A stretch of 64,000 nucleotides of DNA from NCBI GenBank assembly GCA_964506645.1, contig CAZDML010000001.1, positions 1 to 64,000 on the forward strand. The letters run 5' to 3'. The notes under the pieces are model-generated. The model did no database searches, had not been told where the DNA came from, and saw only the letters and a list, made by a program, of their open reading frames with translations. Source of the DNA: CAZDML01 sp964506645 (GTDB lineage Bacteria > Elusimicrobiota > Elusimicrobia > 2-01-FULL-59-12). The number at the start of each line of letters is the position of its first letter. The first letter of the stretch is position 1. Below are positions 27,193 through 36,160 of the stretch, piece after piece. The translations under genes were made by a program, and so were the position numbers.

Positions 27193-27609
27193 ATGTTCAG
27201 GTCTTCAAAATTGATCCTCTTCGTTATGTGTGCCTGGCTTGCTGGCTGGTCCGGCATTACCATCGGAGGAATCCATGACGAGCAGCACCGGCTGAAGCAT
27301 CAGGTTACCGCGGTTACCGATCACTCACACGGTGACCATCGAGGCTCTCATTCCCATGATCAGGGAGATCCGAAACATGTCCCGCTCCCATTTGATTCAT
27401 TCGTTGGTCTCACGCCGGCGGTTTCATCGGTCAGTGGAGTTGCTCAGGGAATTTCGCACCCCGTGTCGGTTGAAATCATCTACGCGGGCGCTGAACTTCT
27501 CGTGCATACTAAATCAGTTTCATCCATAAGCCCGCAGGGCCCCCCTGTCCCTGTTGATGATTCCTGCTTTCCCTCCTTTTCCAACCTCGCCCCACCTCTC
27601 CTAGCGTAA
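27193..27609 (+). CDS. small exported His-rich protein, front of second RND operon
   Basis: A 138-residue protein with a signal peptide (residues 5-25). A His/Asp-rich segment follows (HDEQHRLKHQ, DHSHGDHRGSHSHDQGD, about residues 29-62) that should bind Zn, Ni or Cu. The tail is Pro-rich and ends NLAPPLLA, like the PPSFLA end of the protein at 11454. Short exported proteins of this type often open cation-efflux operons. The function is unknown. Confidence 0.5.
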   Translation: MFRSSKLILFVMCAWLAGWSGITIGGIHDEQHRLKHQVTAVTDHSHGDHRGSHSHDQGDPKHVPLPFDSFVGLTPAVSSVSGVAQGISHPVSVEIIYAGAELLVHTKSVSSISPQGPPVPVDDSCFPSFSNLAPPLLA

Positions 27610-27676
27610 TCCAGCCGTTCCGACGTTTCGTTCGTAATCATCCAATTATTTATTAAGCGGTTTTTCAGGTGCTCTC

Positions 27677-30600
27677 ATGCTGAATGCAGTTATTCGATTT
27701 TCTCTACGTTATCGCGCCGCCGTCCTGCTGGCGGCGACGGGTCTCCTCATCTATGGTTTCGCTGTTTGGCGAAATCTGCCCGTTGACGTCTTCCCAGACC
27801 TTAATCGGCCAACGGTCACCGTTTTGACGGAAGCCCACGGTCTGGCACCGGAGGAAGTTGAGACTCTGGTCACGCTACCGATTGAATCGGTCTTAAACGG
27901 CACGCCTGGCGTCATCCGCGTCCGTTCCTCGAGCGGAATCGGCATCTCGATCCTTTATGTCGAGTTTGAGTGGGGGACCGACATCTTTCGCAACCGCCAA
28001 CTCGTGTCGGAACGTTTGCAGCTGGCCAAGGAGCGCCTGCCGGATGAAATGACGCCTGTAATGGGGCCGATCACCTCTATCATGGGTGAAATCCAGTTTG
28101 TCGGCATGACCTCGCCCGAAGGAACCATCTCCCGCATGGATTTGCGTACGATCGCCGATTGGCAGCTGCGCCCACGACTGATGTCTATTCCCGGCATCAG
28201 CCAAGTCGTTGTCATGGGCGGAGAAGTGAAGCAATACCAAATTCTGATCAATAGCGACGCTTTGCAGCGGCGCGGGATTTCCCTGGACAACTTAAAGCAC
28301 GCACTCTCGCACTTGAGCGAGAACACCACGGGCGGCTTTATCGATGTCGACGACAAAGAGCTGCTGATTCGGCCGCTCGGACGACTTGAGTCCGTGGAGG
28401 ACATACGTAACGCTTCGGTGGGCATGCATCTTGGAAAACCTGTCCTCGTTAAGGAGGTTGCCGAAGTGCGGATCAGCGCCAAAACCAAGCGCGGAGAGGC
28501 CAGCGTGAACGCGCGTCACGCGGTGGTGATGACGATTCAGAAACAACCGAACGCCGACACCATCAATCTGACCCGGCGGATTGATGAGACGTTGGCAGAG
28601 ATGCAGAAAACTCTGCCGGCAGGCGTCGAGATCCTGAGCGATCTCTTCAAACAATCTCGCTTCATCGAGGCCGCTAATCACAACGTGATCGCGGCGTTGC
28701 GGGACGGCGCGATTATCGTCAGCATTATCCTTTTCCTGTTTTTAGCGAACGTCCGAACCACCGCCATCACACTGATTACGATTCCCTTGTCGCTCATGGT
28801 CACGGCGATCGTTTTTCACGCGATGGGATTAGGCATCAACACGATGACCCTCGGAGGGCTGGCGGTGGCCATCGGCGAACTGGTGGACGATGCCATTGTG
28901 GATGTCGAGAATGTATTCCGCCGTCTGCGTGAGAACCGCCTCGCCGGATCGCCGAAAGGGATCTTGCGCGTGGTCTTTGAGGCATCCTCCGAAGTACGCA
29001 ACTCCATCATTATTTCGACGCTCATCGTAGTCCTGGTATTTATTCCGCTCTTTTTCCTGAGCGGTATCGAAGGACGTCTTTTTGCTCCGCTGGGGGTCGC
29101 CTATCTGGTTGCGCTTAGCGCCTCACTCGTCATATCCCTGACTGTTACGCCGGCTCTATGCTCTCTGCTCCTCGGCAAATCGAAAACGATTGAACGAGAA
29201 GAAGAAAGCTGGCTTGTCCGCCGACTCAAAGTGCTCCACCGCCGAGGTCTGGCGATCACGCTGGACCATCCTTACTTTATTCTCGGTGGCTCTTTTGCAC
29301 TCCTTGTAGGTTCGCTTTGCCTTTTGCCTCTCATGGGAAAGACCTTCCTGCCTCCCTTTAATGAAGGCACCGCGACTATTGGGATAGCAGCGCCTCCCGG
29401 GATTTCATTAGCCGCCTCCGATGAGCTGGGTCGGAAGGCCGAAGAGGCGATGCTGTCCATCCCAGAGGTGAAGTCCACCATTCGCCGCACGGGGCGAGCG
29501 GAGATGGACGAGCATGCCGAAGGGGTTCACTGGAGCGAAGTCGATGTGGACTTCAAACCTTCAGGACGCCCCCGCCGGGTTGTGCTTCAGGAACTGCGCG
29601 AGAAAATTGAAAAGGTCGGCGACGTATATGTGAACGTGGGGCAACCGATCAGCCATCGGTTGGACCATATGCTCTCGGGTGTTCGCGCTCAAGTGGCGAT
29701 TAAAATCTTCGGTCCGGACCTCTCCGAGCTTCGTCGATTGGCCACCCAGACGGAAACGATTCTGAAAGGTATTCGGGGCGTCGTTGATCTTGCAGTCGAA
29801 CCGCTCGTTCTCATCCCACAGCTCAAAATCGCCATGGACCATGAAGCGGCGGCGCGGGTGGGCCTGCGTTCCGGTGCGCTGGCGGAAGACCTTGAGATGG
29901 CCCTCAACGGCGAGGCCGTCTCCCAGATTCTCGAAAAGCAACGAATCTTCGATTTGTTCATGCGCCTGGATGATCGTTCCAGGCAATCGCCGGAAGCCAT
30001 CGAGAAGGTCCTGGTTAAAACACTACCGAACGGGCAAGGCGTGCGAGTGGAAGATGTGGCCAACGTCTACCAAGGCACAGGACCCAACATGGTCAATCGC
30101 GAGGATCTGCAGCGCCGAATCGTCGTATCCGCCAACGCGCATGGCCGCGACCTTGGAAGCCTCGTGGATGAGATTCGATCCAAGCTGGATGCCGGTGTAA
30201 AGTTCCCCACGGGATATTTTGTGAACCTGGGGGGACAGTTTGAGAGTCGGCGGGAAGCATCCAGAAAATTGTTGCTCTTCGGATTTTTGTCGCTTGCGGC
30301 AATCGTACTGGTGCTATACATGCATTTCCGGTCACTCGTCCTCGTGCTCCAAATCATGTTGAACGTGCCGCTGGCTTTAATAGGCAGCATCGTGGCCATT
30401 TATCTCACTGAGCGTGAGCTCTCAGTCGCCACATTGATCGCTTTCATAACGCTATGCGGCATCAGCAGCCGCAACGGCATCATGATGATCAGCCATTACA
30501 TCCATCTCATGGTAGAGGAAGACGAGTCTTTCAGCCGCGACATGGTGATACGCGGCTCGCTTGAACGTTTAGTGCCGGTTCTCATGACGGCGCTCACCGC

Positions 30601-30817
30601 TGCTTTGGCGCTGGTACCGCTCGTTCTATCCAAGGGGGAGCCGGGCAAAGAAATCCTCTATCCGGTGGCGGTCGTCATTATCGGCGGTTTATTTTCTTCG
30701 ACGCTGCTCGATATCGCCGTGACGCCGGCGATCTTTTACCTTTTCGGACGCAAACCCGCAGAGCGCCTGGTCGCTTTGCGGAAAGAATCCAAAACAACAC
30801 AAGGAGAATGGAAATGA
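27677..30817 (+). CDS. HME-RND heavy-metal efflux pump (second, divergent)
   Basis: A 1046-residue RND exporter. The first helix region has VWRNLPVDVFPDLNRPTVTV and the TM4 motif is AIGELVDDAIVDVEN (residues 398-412), different from the DFGLLVDG motif of the pump at 23139, so it belongs to another HME subgroup. The GISSRNGIMMISHYI segment near residue 930 is characteristic. It is followed by a small exported protein and a TolC gene. No adaptor gene is present. The substrate is uncertain. Confidence 0.88.
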   Translation: MLNAVIRFSLRYRAAVLLAATGLLIYGFAVWRNLPVDVFPDLNRPTVTVLTEAHGLAPEEVETLVTLPIESVLNGTPGVIRVRSSSGIGISILYVEFEWGTDIFRNRQLVSERLQLAKERLPDEMTPVMGPITSIMGEIQFVGMTSPEGTISRMDLRTIADWQLRPRLMSIPGISQVVVMGGEVKQYQILINSDALQRRGISLDNLKHALSHLSENTTGGFIDVDDKELLIRPLGRLESVEDIRNASVGMHLGKPVLVKEVAEVRISAKTKRGEASVNARHAVVMTIQKQPNADTINLTRRIDETLAEMQKTLPAGVEILSDLFKQSRFIEAANHNVIAALRDGAIIVSIILFLFLANVRTTAITLITIPLSLMVTAIVFHAMGLGINTMTLGGLAVAIGELVDDAIVDVENVFRRLRENRLAGSPKGILRVVFEASSEVRNSIIISTLIVVLVFIPLFFLSGIEGRLFAPLGVAYLVALSASLVISLTVTPALCSLLLGKSKTIEREEESWLVRRLKVLHRRGLAITLDHPYFILGGSFALLVGSLCLLPLMGKTFLPPFNEGTATIGIAAPPGISLAASDELGRKAEEAMLSIPEVKSTIRRTGRAEMDEHAEGVHWSEVDVDFKPSGRPRRVVLQELREKIEKVGDVYVNVGQPISHRLDHMLSGVRAQVAIKIFGPDLSELRRLATQTETILKGIRGVVDLAVEPLVLIPQLKIAMDHEAAARVGLRSGALAEDLEMALNGEAVSQILEKQRIFDLFMRLDDRSRQSPEAIEKVLVKTLPNGQGVRVEDVANVYQGTGPNMVNREDLQRRIVVSANAHGRDLGSLVDEIRSKLDAGVKFPTGYFVNLGGQFESRREASRKLLLFGFLSLAAIVLVLYMHFRSLVLVLQIMLNVPLALIGSIVAIYLTERELSVATLIAFITLCGISSRNGIMMISHYIHLMVEEDESFSRDMVIRGSLERLVPVLMTALTAALALVPLVLSKGEPGKEILYPVAVVIIGGLFSSTLLDIAVTPAIFYLFGRKPAERLVALRKESKTTQGEWK

Positions 30818-31260
30818 AACAGCTAATACTCATAGGAAGTCTCTTGCTGGCGACGCTCAGCTTTGCCCATGACGAAGGGCACGGTCCAAAACTGACGGAT
30901 TCGCCGAAGCAGGGCGGCGTCGTTGCGCCGGTCATCGACGCGAAAGAAGCGAAGCTCGGGGCTAAAGCCACGTTGCTTTACAAAGCCGAACTCGTGCGTC
31001 TGGATGACGGCACCGTCCGGGTTTATCTCTACGATCAAGCGATGAATCCGTTGTCGCTTGAGGCCTTGAATCCGACTGCTCAGGGAGTTCTTGAAACGTG
31101 GAAAAAGAAGACAGCCACGCGAAAACCATTTGAGCTCAAGAAGGAATCGGACGCATTTGTAGGACAAGCACCGAAGGCGACCGCCAAACCCTTCAACATC
31201 GACGTCACGTTCCAGGAAAAGGGCCGAAAATTGTTGGCGGCTTTCGACAACCTTGACTAA
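30814..31260 (+). CDS. small periplasmic protein resembling adaptor N-terminal metal domain
   Basis: A 148-residue exported protein. ATG 30814 gives proper spacing to AAGGAGA (30801-30807); ATG 30808 would touch it. The signal peptide ends SFA-HDE. The mature domain (GGVVAPVIDAKEAKLGA, VRVYLYDQAMNPLSLE) resembles the metal-binding extra domain of CzcB-like adaptors, but the hairpin, lipoyl and beta-barrel domains of a true adaptor are absent. It may deliver metal to the pump or report it. It overlaps the pump stop and the next start. Confidence 0.5.
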   Translation: MKQLILIGSLLLATLSFAHDEGHGPKLTDSPKQGGVVAPVIDAKEAKLGAKATLLYKAELVRLDDGTVRVYLYDQAMNPLSLEALNPTAQGVLETWKKKTATRKPFELKKESDAFVGQAPKATAKPFNIDVTFQEKGRKLLAAFDNLD

Positions 31261-32506
31261 ACAGCCCCTCAGCATCGTAGTCGCTCTGTTCTTAGGCGTC
31301 AGTACGGCGCTTCGGGCGGATGAGCTCAGGCTCACCGCTGAAAATCTGCCGCAGATGGTGAGGGAGCGACATCCGGCGCTGAAAGCTTCAGAGCGCTTGG
31401 TGCAGGCCGCAAAAATGCGGACCGGCTTCTGGCGACGATCCATGAATCCGCATTTGAACGTGACGTTGGGCGGCGAACGCTATGAAACCGGTCCGTATGC
31501 CGCGGAGACGCAGCCCTATGCGTTGGGCGAGGCAGCCATCAACGTGTTTCGAGGCGGCAAGGATCGTCTGGAAGATGTCCAGCGGCAAGCCTACGTGAAA
31601 ATCGCCGAAGCCGAACATGAAACGCTTTTCCGTGAAGAGCTGGAGAAGGTTCGCCGCTTCTACTGGCAGTTCGTCGCCGAGCAAGAGCGGATGGTCCACA
31701 TTGATGCGCTGTTGGAACAGGGAAAGCGCATTCGCCAGGCCGCGGAGCGGCGTGTCGCCAAAGGACTGACAACCGATACGGACGTCCTGGCGGTTGATCT
31801 CTACAACCAGCAACTGGAGGAAGAAAAGAAGAGCTCCCTCAATGAAATGAGACTGAGTCATATTGCGCTTCAAGCCCCATTGAACATCTCTTCGGGAACC
31901 GTGATAACAACAGAAGGTCGCATCCCACATGAGCGTGTTGAAAATGCCCAACGGAACAATGCGGATATCCCGTCGGTGGTTCGCCTTCAGGCGCAGCGGG
32001 AAATCAATGAAAGCCAGCGGGCCCAATGGTCGCGCTGGTGGGCTCCGGAACTTGATTTCTATGGTCAGTACGGGCTTTACACAAGACGTGACCGAGATTT
32101 TTCGCAGCGGAGTGATCGGGTCGATTGGGCGGCGGGCTTGCGCGCCCGGTTTTCTCTCTTCGATGGAGGAAATTCCCTACAGGAAGCCAAATCCTCCAAG
32201 CAGCAGGCGGCGGCGTACGGCGAACTCGCCGCTTATCGTGAACGCGCATTCGACGCGGATGTGGAAACAGCTCTTCAGAAGATGCGGAATCTGGACGATC
32301 TCATTCATGGATCTGAGATATTCCTCGAGCGCGGGGAAAAGCTCCTACGGCAAACCTTAAGCGAATACGACCGCGGTGTGCGGGACTCCCAAGAGGTTCT
32401 GGCCGCCTTAGATCGGCTGGCCGTTTTCCAACGCCGGCATCTCGAACGCCGGTTGGAGTATCAGAACACCAAAACTCACTGGCAGGCACTTACAGGAGGG
32501 CAATAA
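31253..32506 (+). CDS. TolC-family outer-membrane efflux channel (second)
   Basis: A 417-residue outer-membrane factor. The only start that keeps the signal peptide (TKQPLSIVVALFLGVSTALR) is TTG 31253, overlapping the previous gene. The mature start LTAENLPQMVRERHPALKAS and long coiled helices match the family. It is the last gene of the second pump operon and presumably partners the pump at 27677. Confidence 0.82.
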   Translation: MTKQPLSIVVALFLGVSTALRADELRLTAENLPQMVRERHPALKASERLVQAAKMRTGFWRRSMNPHLNVTLGGERYETGPYAAETQPYALGEAAINVFRGGKDRLEDVQRQAYVKIAEAEHETLFREELEKVRRFYWQFVAEQERMVHIDALLEQGKRIRQAAERRVAKGLTTDTDVLAVDLYNQQLEEEKKSSLNEMRLSHIALQAPLNISSGTVITTEGRIPHERVENAQRNNADIPSVVRLQAQREINESQRAQWSRWWAPELDFYGQYGLYTRRDRDFSQRSDRVDWAAGLRARFSLFDGGNSLQEAKSSKQQAAAYGELAAYRERAFDADVETALQKMRNLDDLIHGSEIFLERGEKLLRQTLSEYDRGVRDSQEVLAALDRLAVFQRRHLERRLEYQNTKTHWQALTGGQ

Positions 32507-32508
32507 TC

Positions 32509-32556
32509 ATGTTGATGGTCATTAAAGTTGAAAGCGGGTGGGCGTGGCGAGCATGA
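32509..32556 (+). CDS. 15-codon mini-ORF coupled to the next gene
   Basis: ATG 32509 follows AGGAGGG (32494-32500) at good spacing and encodes MLMVIKVESGWAWRA before TGA 32554-32556, which overlaps the ATG of the next gene (ATGA at 32553). The next gene has no ribosome site of its own, so translation of this peptide may carry ribosomes to it. It could also be a coincidence. Confidence 0.4.
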   Translation: MLMVIKVESGWAWRA

Positions 32557-33914
32557 AGGCGATTATCCTCGCAGCAGGGAACGGAGAACGCTTTCGAAAA
32601 GTCGGCATACAGACGCCGAAACCCCTCCTGCGCCTCGGGGGATTGAGTCTGCTGGAACGGACCGTACGAACGGCTGTGAAGGCCGGCGCGAGCGAGGTAT
32701 TGATCGTCGTGGGATCCGAAGCGGAGACCATTCAATCTGCTCTAGCCCCGAGGCTCTCCGGACTCAATATCCGCTGGATCATTAACGACCAGTGGCGATC
32801 CGGCAACGGGACGTCGGTTCTGGCAGCGGCCCCCTTCCTGAATAGGGAACCCGCCCTCATCCTCATGGCGGATCATCTTGTGTTCGCTCCGACGTTGCGC
32901 CGCTTATGGGAAGCGGCAGCCCGGATAGACACTTCCGTCATGGCAGTCGACTTCAAACTTTCGTTGTTGTCTGATCCGGACGATGCCACAAAGGTTCAGG
33001 TCGACCTTGATCACATCACAGCCGTCGACAAGGCACTCTCTCATTTCAACGCTTATGACACCGGGATGTCCGTCTGTACGGCAGTCTATTTCGACCGGCT
33101 GGCGGAAATCGCGCGACGACAGAAAGGCATTTGTTCGCACAGCGACGGGATGCGAAGCCTGGCGGCGTCTCGACTTTTAATGGCCTGGGATATTGGCTCG
33201 GACCGCTGGGAGGATGTCGATACTCCCGCTGCATACAAGGCTGCGGAAACGATTCTCATGAACTCCCTTAGAAAATCTACGGACGGGTTTATGTCGAAGC
33301 ATCTCGAGCGTCGGCTCTCGGGATGGGTCACGCAGCGCTTGATTCATACGCCCGTGACGCCGAATCAAATGACGCTGCTTGTCGTTGCCATCGGCTTGGG
33401 GGCGGCATGTCTTTTTTCACAGCCCGGGTATTGGGCGAAGGTCGCCGGAGCGCTTGTTTTCTGGTGTGCCTCCTTTCTAGACGGCTGTGATGGTGAGATT
33501 GCACGACTCAAATTCATGGAATCCCGCCTTGGAGGGTGGTTGGACCTCTGGGCCGACAACGTGGTCCATATGGCGGTCTTTGCAGGTCTAGGTATCGGGC
33601 TTTGGCGCGACACCCAAAGCGTTCACTGGCTTTGGCTCGGGTTTATAGCGGCGCTGGGTGTACTGATGTCTGTCGGCTTTGTTTCCTGGAACACGCTACG
33701 AAAGAAAAAGGAGGGCGGACCTCTTTTTACCTCAGTCTCTAATAGGACGGATCGCCTAAGTCGGCTGGCGGACGCGCTAAGTCGTCGTGATTTTATTTTC
33801 GGAACCATATTTCTTGCTTTCCTTGAATGGCTGCCCGAATTCCTATGGGCCGCAGCGATCGGCTCCCATGCCTACTGGATCGTCCTGATTGCTGTTGCGA
33901 TGAGACCTCGATGA
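32553..33914 (+). CDS. inositol-1-P cytidylyltransferase / CDP-alcohol phosphotransferase fusion
   Basis: A 453-residue bifunctional enzyme. Residues 1-230 form a nucleotidyltransferase (LAAGNGERF, PKPLLRLGG, MADH). Residues 240-450 form a membrane CDP-alcohol phosphotransferase with DGCDGEIAR...GGWLDLWAD, the D..DG..AR..G...D...D active site. This architecture is that of IPCT/DIPPS, which makes CDP-inositol and condenses it with inositol phosphate for the solute di-myo-inositol phosphate. A phospholipid head-group role is an alternative. No inositol-phosphate synthase is seen nearby. Confidence 0.7.
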   Translation: MKAIILAAGNGERFRKVGIQTPKPLLRLGGLSLLERTVRTAVKAGASEVLIVVGSEAETIQSALAPRLSGLNIRWIINDQWRSGNGTSVLAAAPFLNREPALILMADHLVFAPTLRRLWEAAARIDTSVMAVDFKLSLLSDPDDATKVQVDLDHITAVDKALSHFNAYDTGMSVCTAVYFDRLAEIARRQKGICSHSDGMRSLAASRLLMAWDIGSDRWEDVDTPAAYKAAETILMNSLRKSTDGFMSKHLERRLSGWVTQRLIHTPVTPNQMTLLVVAIGLGAACLFSQPGYWAKVAGALVFWCASFLDGCDGEIARLKFMESRLGGWLDLWADNVVHMAVFAGLGIGLWRDTQSVHWLWLGFIAALGVLMSVGFVSWNTLRKKKEGGPLFTSVSNRTDRLSRLADALSRRDFIFGTIFLAFLEWLPEFLWAAAIGSHAYWIVLIAVAMRPR

Positions 33915-33930
33915 ATTTAATCCTAATCGC

Positions 33931-34860
33931 ATGGTCGAACCCGTTATGAGCGGGCACGGTTCCCATTCCGTTCTTTTAACCAGGGCCACTGCCAAGCGCA
34001 GCATTTCCATTGCCCTCGGGATTACGGTTGCATTCATGGGGGTCGAAATTGTCGCCGGGATTTGGACGGGAAGTCTAGCGCTCCTGGCGGATGCCGCACA
34101 TATGGCGACGGATGCTGCGGCGTTAGCCTTTAGTTTGTTCGCGTTCTGGATCGGGGATCGTCCACCGACGCTCAAAAGCACTTTTGGGTACCGACGATTG
34201 GAAATCCTTGCGGCACTTATGAACGGATTAGTGTTGTGGGTTACCGTCGGTTTCATCGCCCATGAAGCGTATGCACGATTCCGGAATCCAACGACTATTC
34301 TTGCCGGACCGATGTTTTGGGTAGCCCTCGCCGGACTTGCGGCGAACATCGGCAGTGCTCTCGTGCTTCGGTCTTCCCAACGGATGAACTTGAATACGCG
34401 AGGGGCGTACTTGAACGTCATGGGAGATATGTGGGGATCCATCGGCGTCATTGTCGCCGCGGTCATGATTTACAAAACGGGTTGGCGATGGGTGGACCCC
34501 GTGGCCTCCGTACTGGTATGCCTGGTTGTGCTCCATGGCTCTTGGATATTGATTAAAGACTCGATGACGATTCTGATGGAAGCGGTGCCTGCGCATCTGG
34601 ATACGAGCCAAATTCGCAAAGCATTGGAATCTTTGGATGACGTCAAAGGAGTCCACGATCTGCATATCTGGACCGTGACGTCCGGTTATGACGTTCTAAG
34701 CGGGCATTTGATGGTAAATCAGATTGAAAGAAGCCCGGATATCTTAAAGCAGGCGCAAGATCTTCTACACGACCGATTCGCGCTTCATCATGTCACACTG
34801 CAAATAGAAAAGTCGGATGGTCGCGTAAAGATTCCCGACGAAGGGGGCTGTCATGGGTGA
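33931..34860 (+). CDS. CDF-family cation exporter (CzcD-like)
   Basis: A 309-residue cation diffusion facilitator that exchanges divalent metal for protons at the inner membrane. Six membrane helices are visible. TM2 carries DAAHMATDA (HxxxD). The TM5 site reads NVMGD, so the usual His (or the Glu of CzcD) is Asn. The C-terminal cytoplasmic domain (VHDLHIWTVTSGYDVLSGHL) is intact. Start ATG 33931 has no clear ribosome site; ATG 33946 is an alternative. The last eight bases overlap the methyltransferase gene. Confidence 0.85.
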   Translation: MVEPVMSGHGSHSVLLTRATAKRSISIALGITVAFMGVEIVAGIWTGSLALLADAAHMATDAAALAFSLFAFWIGDRPPTLKSTFGYRRLEILAALMNGLVLWVTVGFIAHEAYARFRNPTTILAGPMFWVALAGLAANIGSALVLRSSQRMNLNTRGAYLNVMGDMWGSIGVIVAAVMIYKTGWRWVDPVASVLVCLVVLHGSWILIKDSMTILMEAVPAHLDTSQIRKALESLDDVKGVHDLHIWTVTSGYDVLSGHLMVNQIERSPDILKQAQDLLHDRFALHHVTLQIEKSDGRVKIPDEGGCHG

Positions 34861-35467
34861 TTCAGCTCATTGGGACAACATTTATCGGGAAAGGTCTCCT
34901 CAAGGCGTGAGCTGGTACCAGGATCACCCCACGCTGTCCCTGCGACTCATTCAGGAGTCCGCGTCGGATCGAGCCGCCAACATTATTGATATCGGTGGCG
35001 GAGCATCGACCCTTATTGACCATCTTGTAACCACCTATGCCCATGTTGCTGTGGTCGATATTTCCGCACAGGCTTTAGAAGCAAGCAGAAAGCGGTTAGG
35101 TCCGAAAGCGGATCACGTGACCTGGTTTTGCGGTGATTTATTCGAAGTCATTCTGCCGGTAGGCCTTTATGACGTCTGGCATGACCGCGCATTGTTTCAT
35201 TTCTTGACGAGCCCCGAGGATCGTCGGAAGTACGTGAACGTAATGACCGAGGCTCTTAAGCCAGGCGGCACTGTGATCATTGCCACGTTTGCTTTGGACG
35301 GTCCTTCGAAATGCAGCGGTTTGGACGTTATTCGTTATTCTCCCGAAACGCTTGCAAAGGAATTGGGACTCGGCTTCAGGCTTGCACAAACGCTTGATGA
35401 AGATCACAATACTCCAGCGGGCGCATGCCAACACTTTGTTTATTGCAGATTTCAGAAGAATCGGTAA
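34853..35467 (+). CDS. class I SAM-dependent methyltransferase
   Basis: A 204-residue Rossmann-fold methyltransferase. Motif I is IIDIGGGASTLIDHL, the acidic end of strand 2 is AVVDIS, and motif IV is YDVWHDRALFHFL. The N-terminus (HWDNIYRER, VSWYQ) is typical of a small family of TPMT/TehB-like enzymes often found near metal or metalloid resistance genes. The substrate is unknown. It is coupled to the CDF gene by an eight-base overlap. Confidence 0.7.
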   Translation: MGDSAHWDNIYRERSPQGVSWYQDHPTLSLRLIQESASDRAANIIDIGGGASTLIDHLVTTYAHVAVVDISAQALEASRKRLGPKADHVTWFCGDLFEVILPVGLYDVWHDRALFHFLTSPEDRRKYVNVMTEALKPGGTVIIATFALDGPSKCSGLDVIRYSPETLAKELGLGFRLAQTLDEDHNTPAGACQHFVYCRFQKNR

Positions 35468-35485
35468 GGGGGCCGGGAAAGTATT

Positions 35486-36160
35486 ATGCGTATTCTTATC
35501 GTAGAGGATGATAAAAAGATCGCTTCGTTCGTCATGAAGGGACTGAAGCAGGCCGGATGTGTAGTCGACGTCGCCCCTGACGGCGATACGGGGCTCGATC
35601 TTGCCACAGCAGAGACCTATGACGCGGCTGTCTTGGATGTCATGCTTCCTAAACGTGATGGACTTTCAGTTTTGGAAGACATGCGAAAACAAAACGTGAA
35701 AACACCGGTCATCATTCTTAGCGCAAAACGCTCTGTGGATGATCGTATTAAAGGATTGCAGGCAGGAGGCGACGACTACCTCACGAAGCCATTCTCGTTT
35801 TCAGAGCTTTTAGCACGCATTCAGGCTCTCGTGCGGCGAGCCAACCGGACGAGCGAGTCCACGATGTTGCAGCTCGCTGATTTGAAAATGGATCTTGTCA
35901 AACACCAAGCAGAGCGCGGTGGAAAATCGATTGAACTGCACAATCGAGAGTGGTCACTTTTGGAGCTCTTTATGCGTCACCCGGGGCGGATGATGTCAAA
36001 AACGATGATCCTTGAAAATGTTTGGGATTACGATTTCGATCCTCAAACGAACGTGGTGGATGTGTTGGTATGTCGGCTGCGTAATAAGATCGACAAAAAC
36101 TACGCAAAAAAGCTTTTGCACACGACACGAGGAATGGGCTATGCCCTTAAAGACGTTTAA
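35486..36160 (+). CDS. OmpR/PhoB-family response regulator
   Basis: A 224-residue regulator with a receiver domain (phosphoacceptor Asp51 in LDVMLPKRDG, Lys in LTKPFS) and a C-terminal winged helix (about 128-222) ending RGMGYAL. It overlaps the sensor kinase start by 20 bases. The three promoters downstream (37.5-39.3 kb) carry matching 11-bp tandem repeats, so this regulator is the best candidate activator. Its sequence is close to CusR/IrlR and QseB/PmrA-type regulators; the signal is not determined. Confidence 0.88.
   Translation: MRILIVEDDKKIASFVMKGLKQAGCVVDVAPDGDTGLDLATAETYDAAVLDVMLPKRDGLSVLEDMRKQNVKTPVIILSAKRSVDDRIKGLQAGGDDYLTKPFSFSELLARIQALVRRANRTSESTMLQLADLKMDLVKHQAERGGKSIELHNREWSLLELFMRHPGRMMSKTMILENVWDYDFDPQTNVVDVLVCRLRNKIDKNYAKKLLHTTRGMGYALKDV

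Noticed and set aside
30814..31260. Annotation as a complete RND periplasmic adaptor (CusB/CzcB)
   Set aside because: At 148 residues it lacks the helical hairpin, lipoyl and beta-barrel domains; only an extra metal-domain-like region is seen.
36012..36140. Upstream extension of the sensor kinase gene
   Set aside because: The extension lies within the response regulator's winged-helix coding region and gives no sensible domain; ATG 36141 fits the membrane start.
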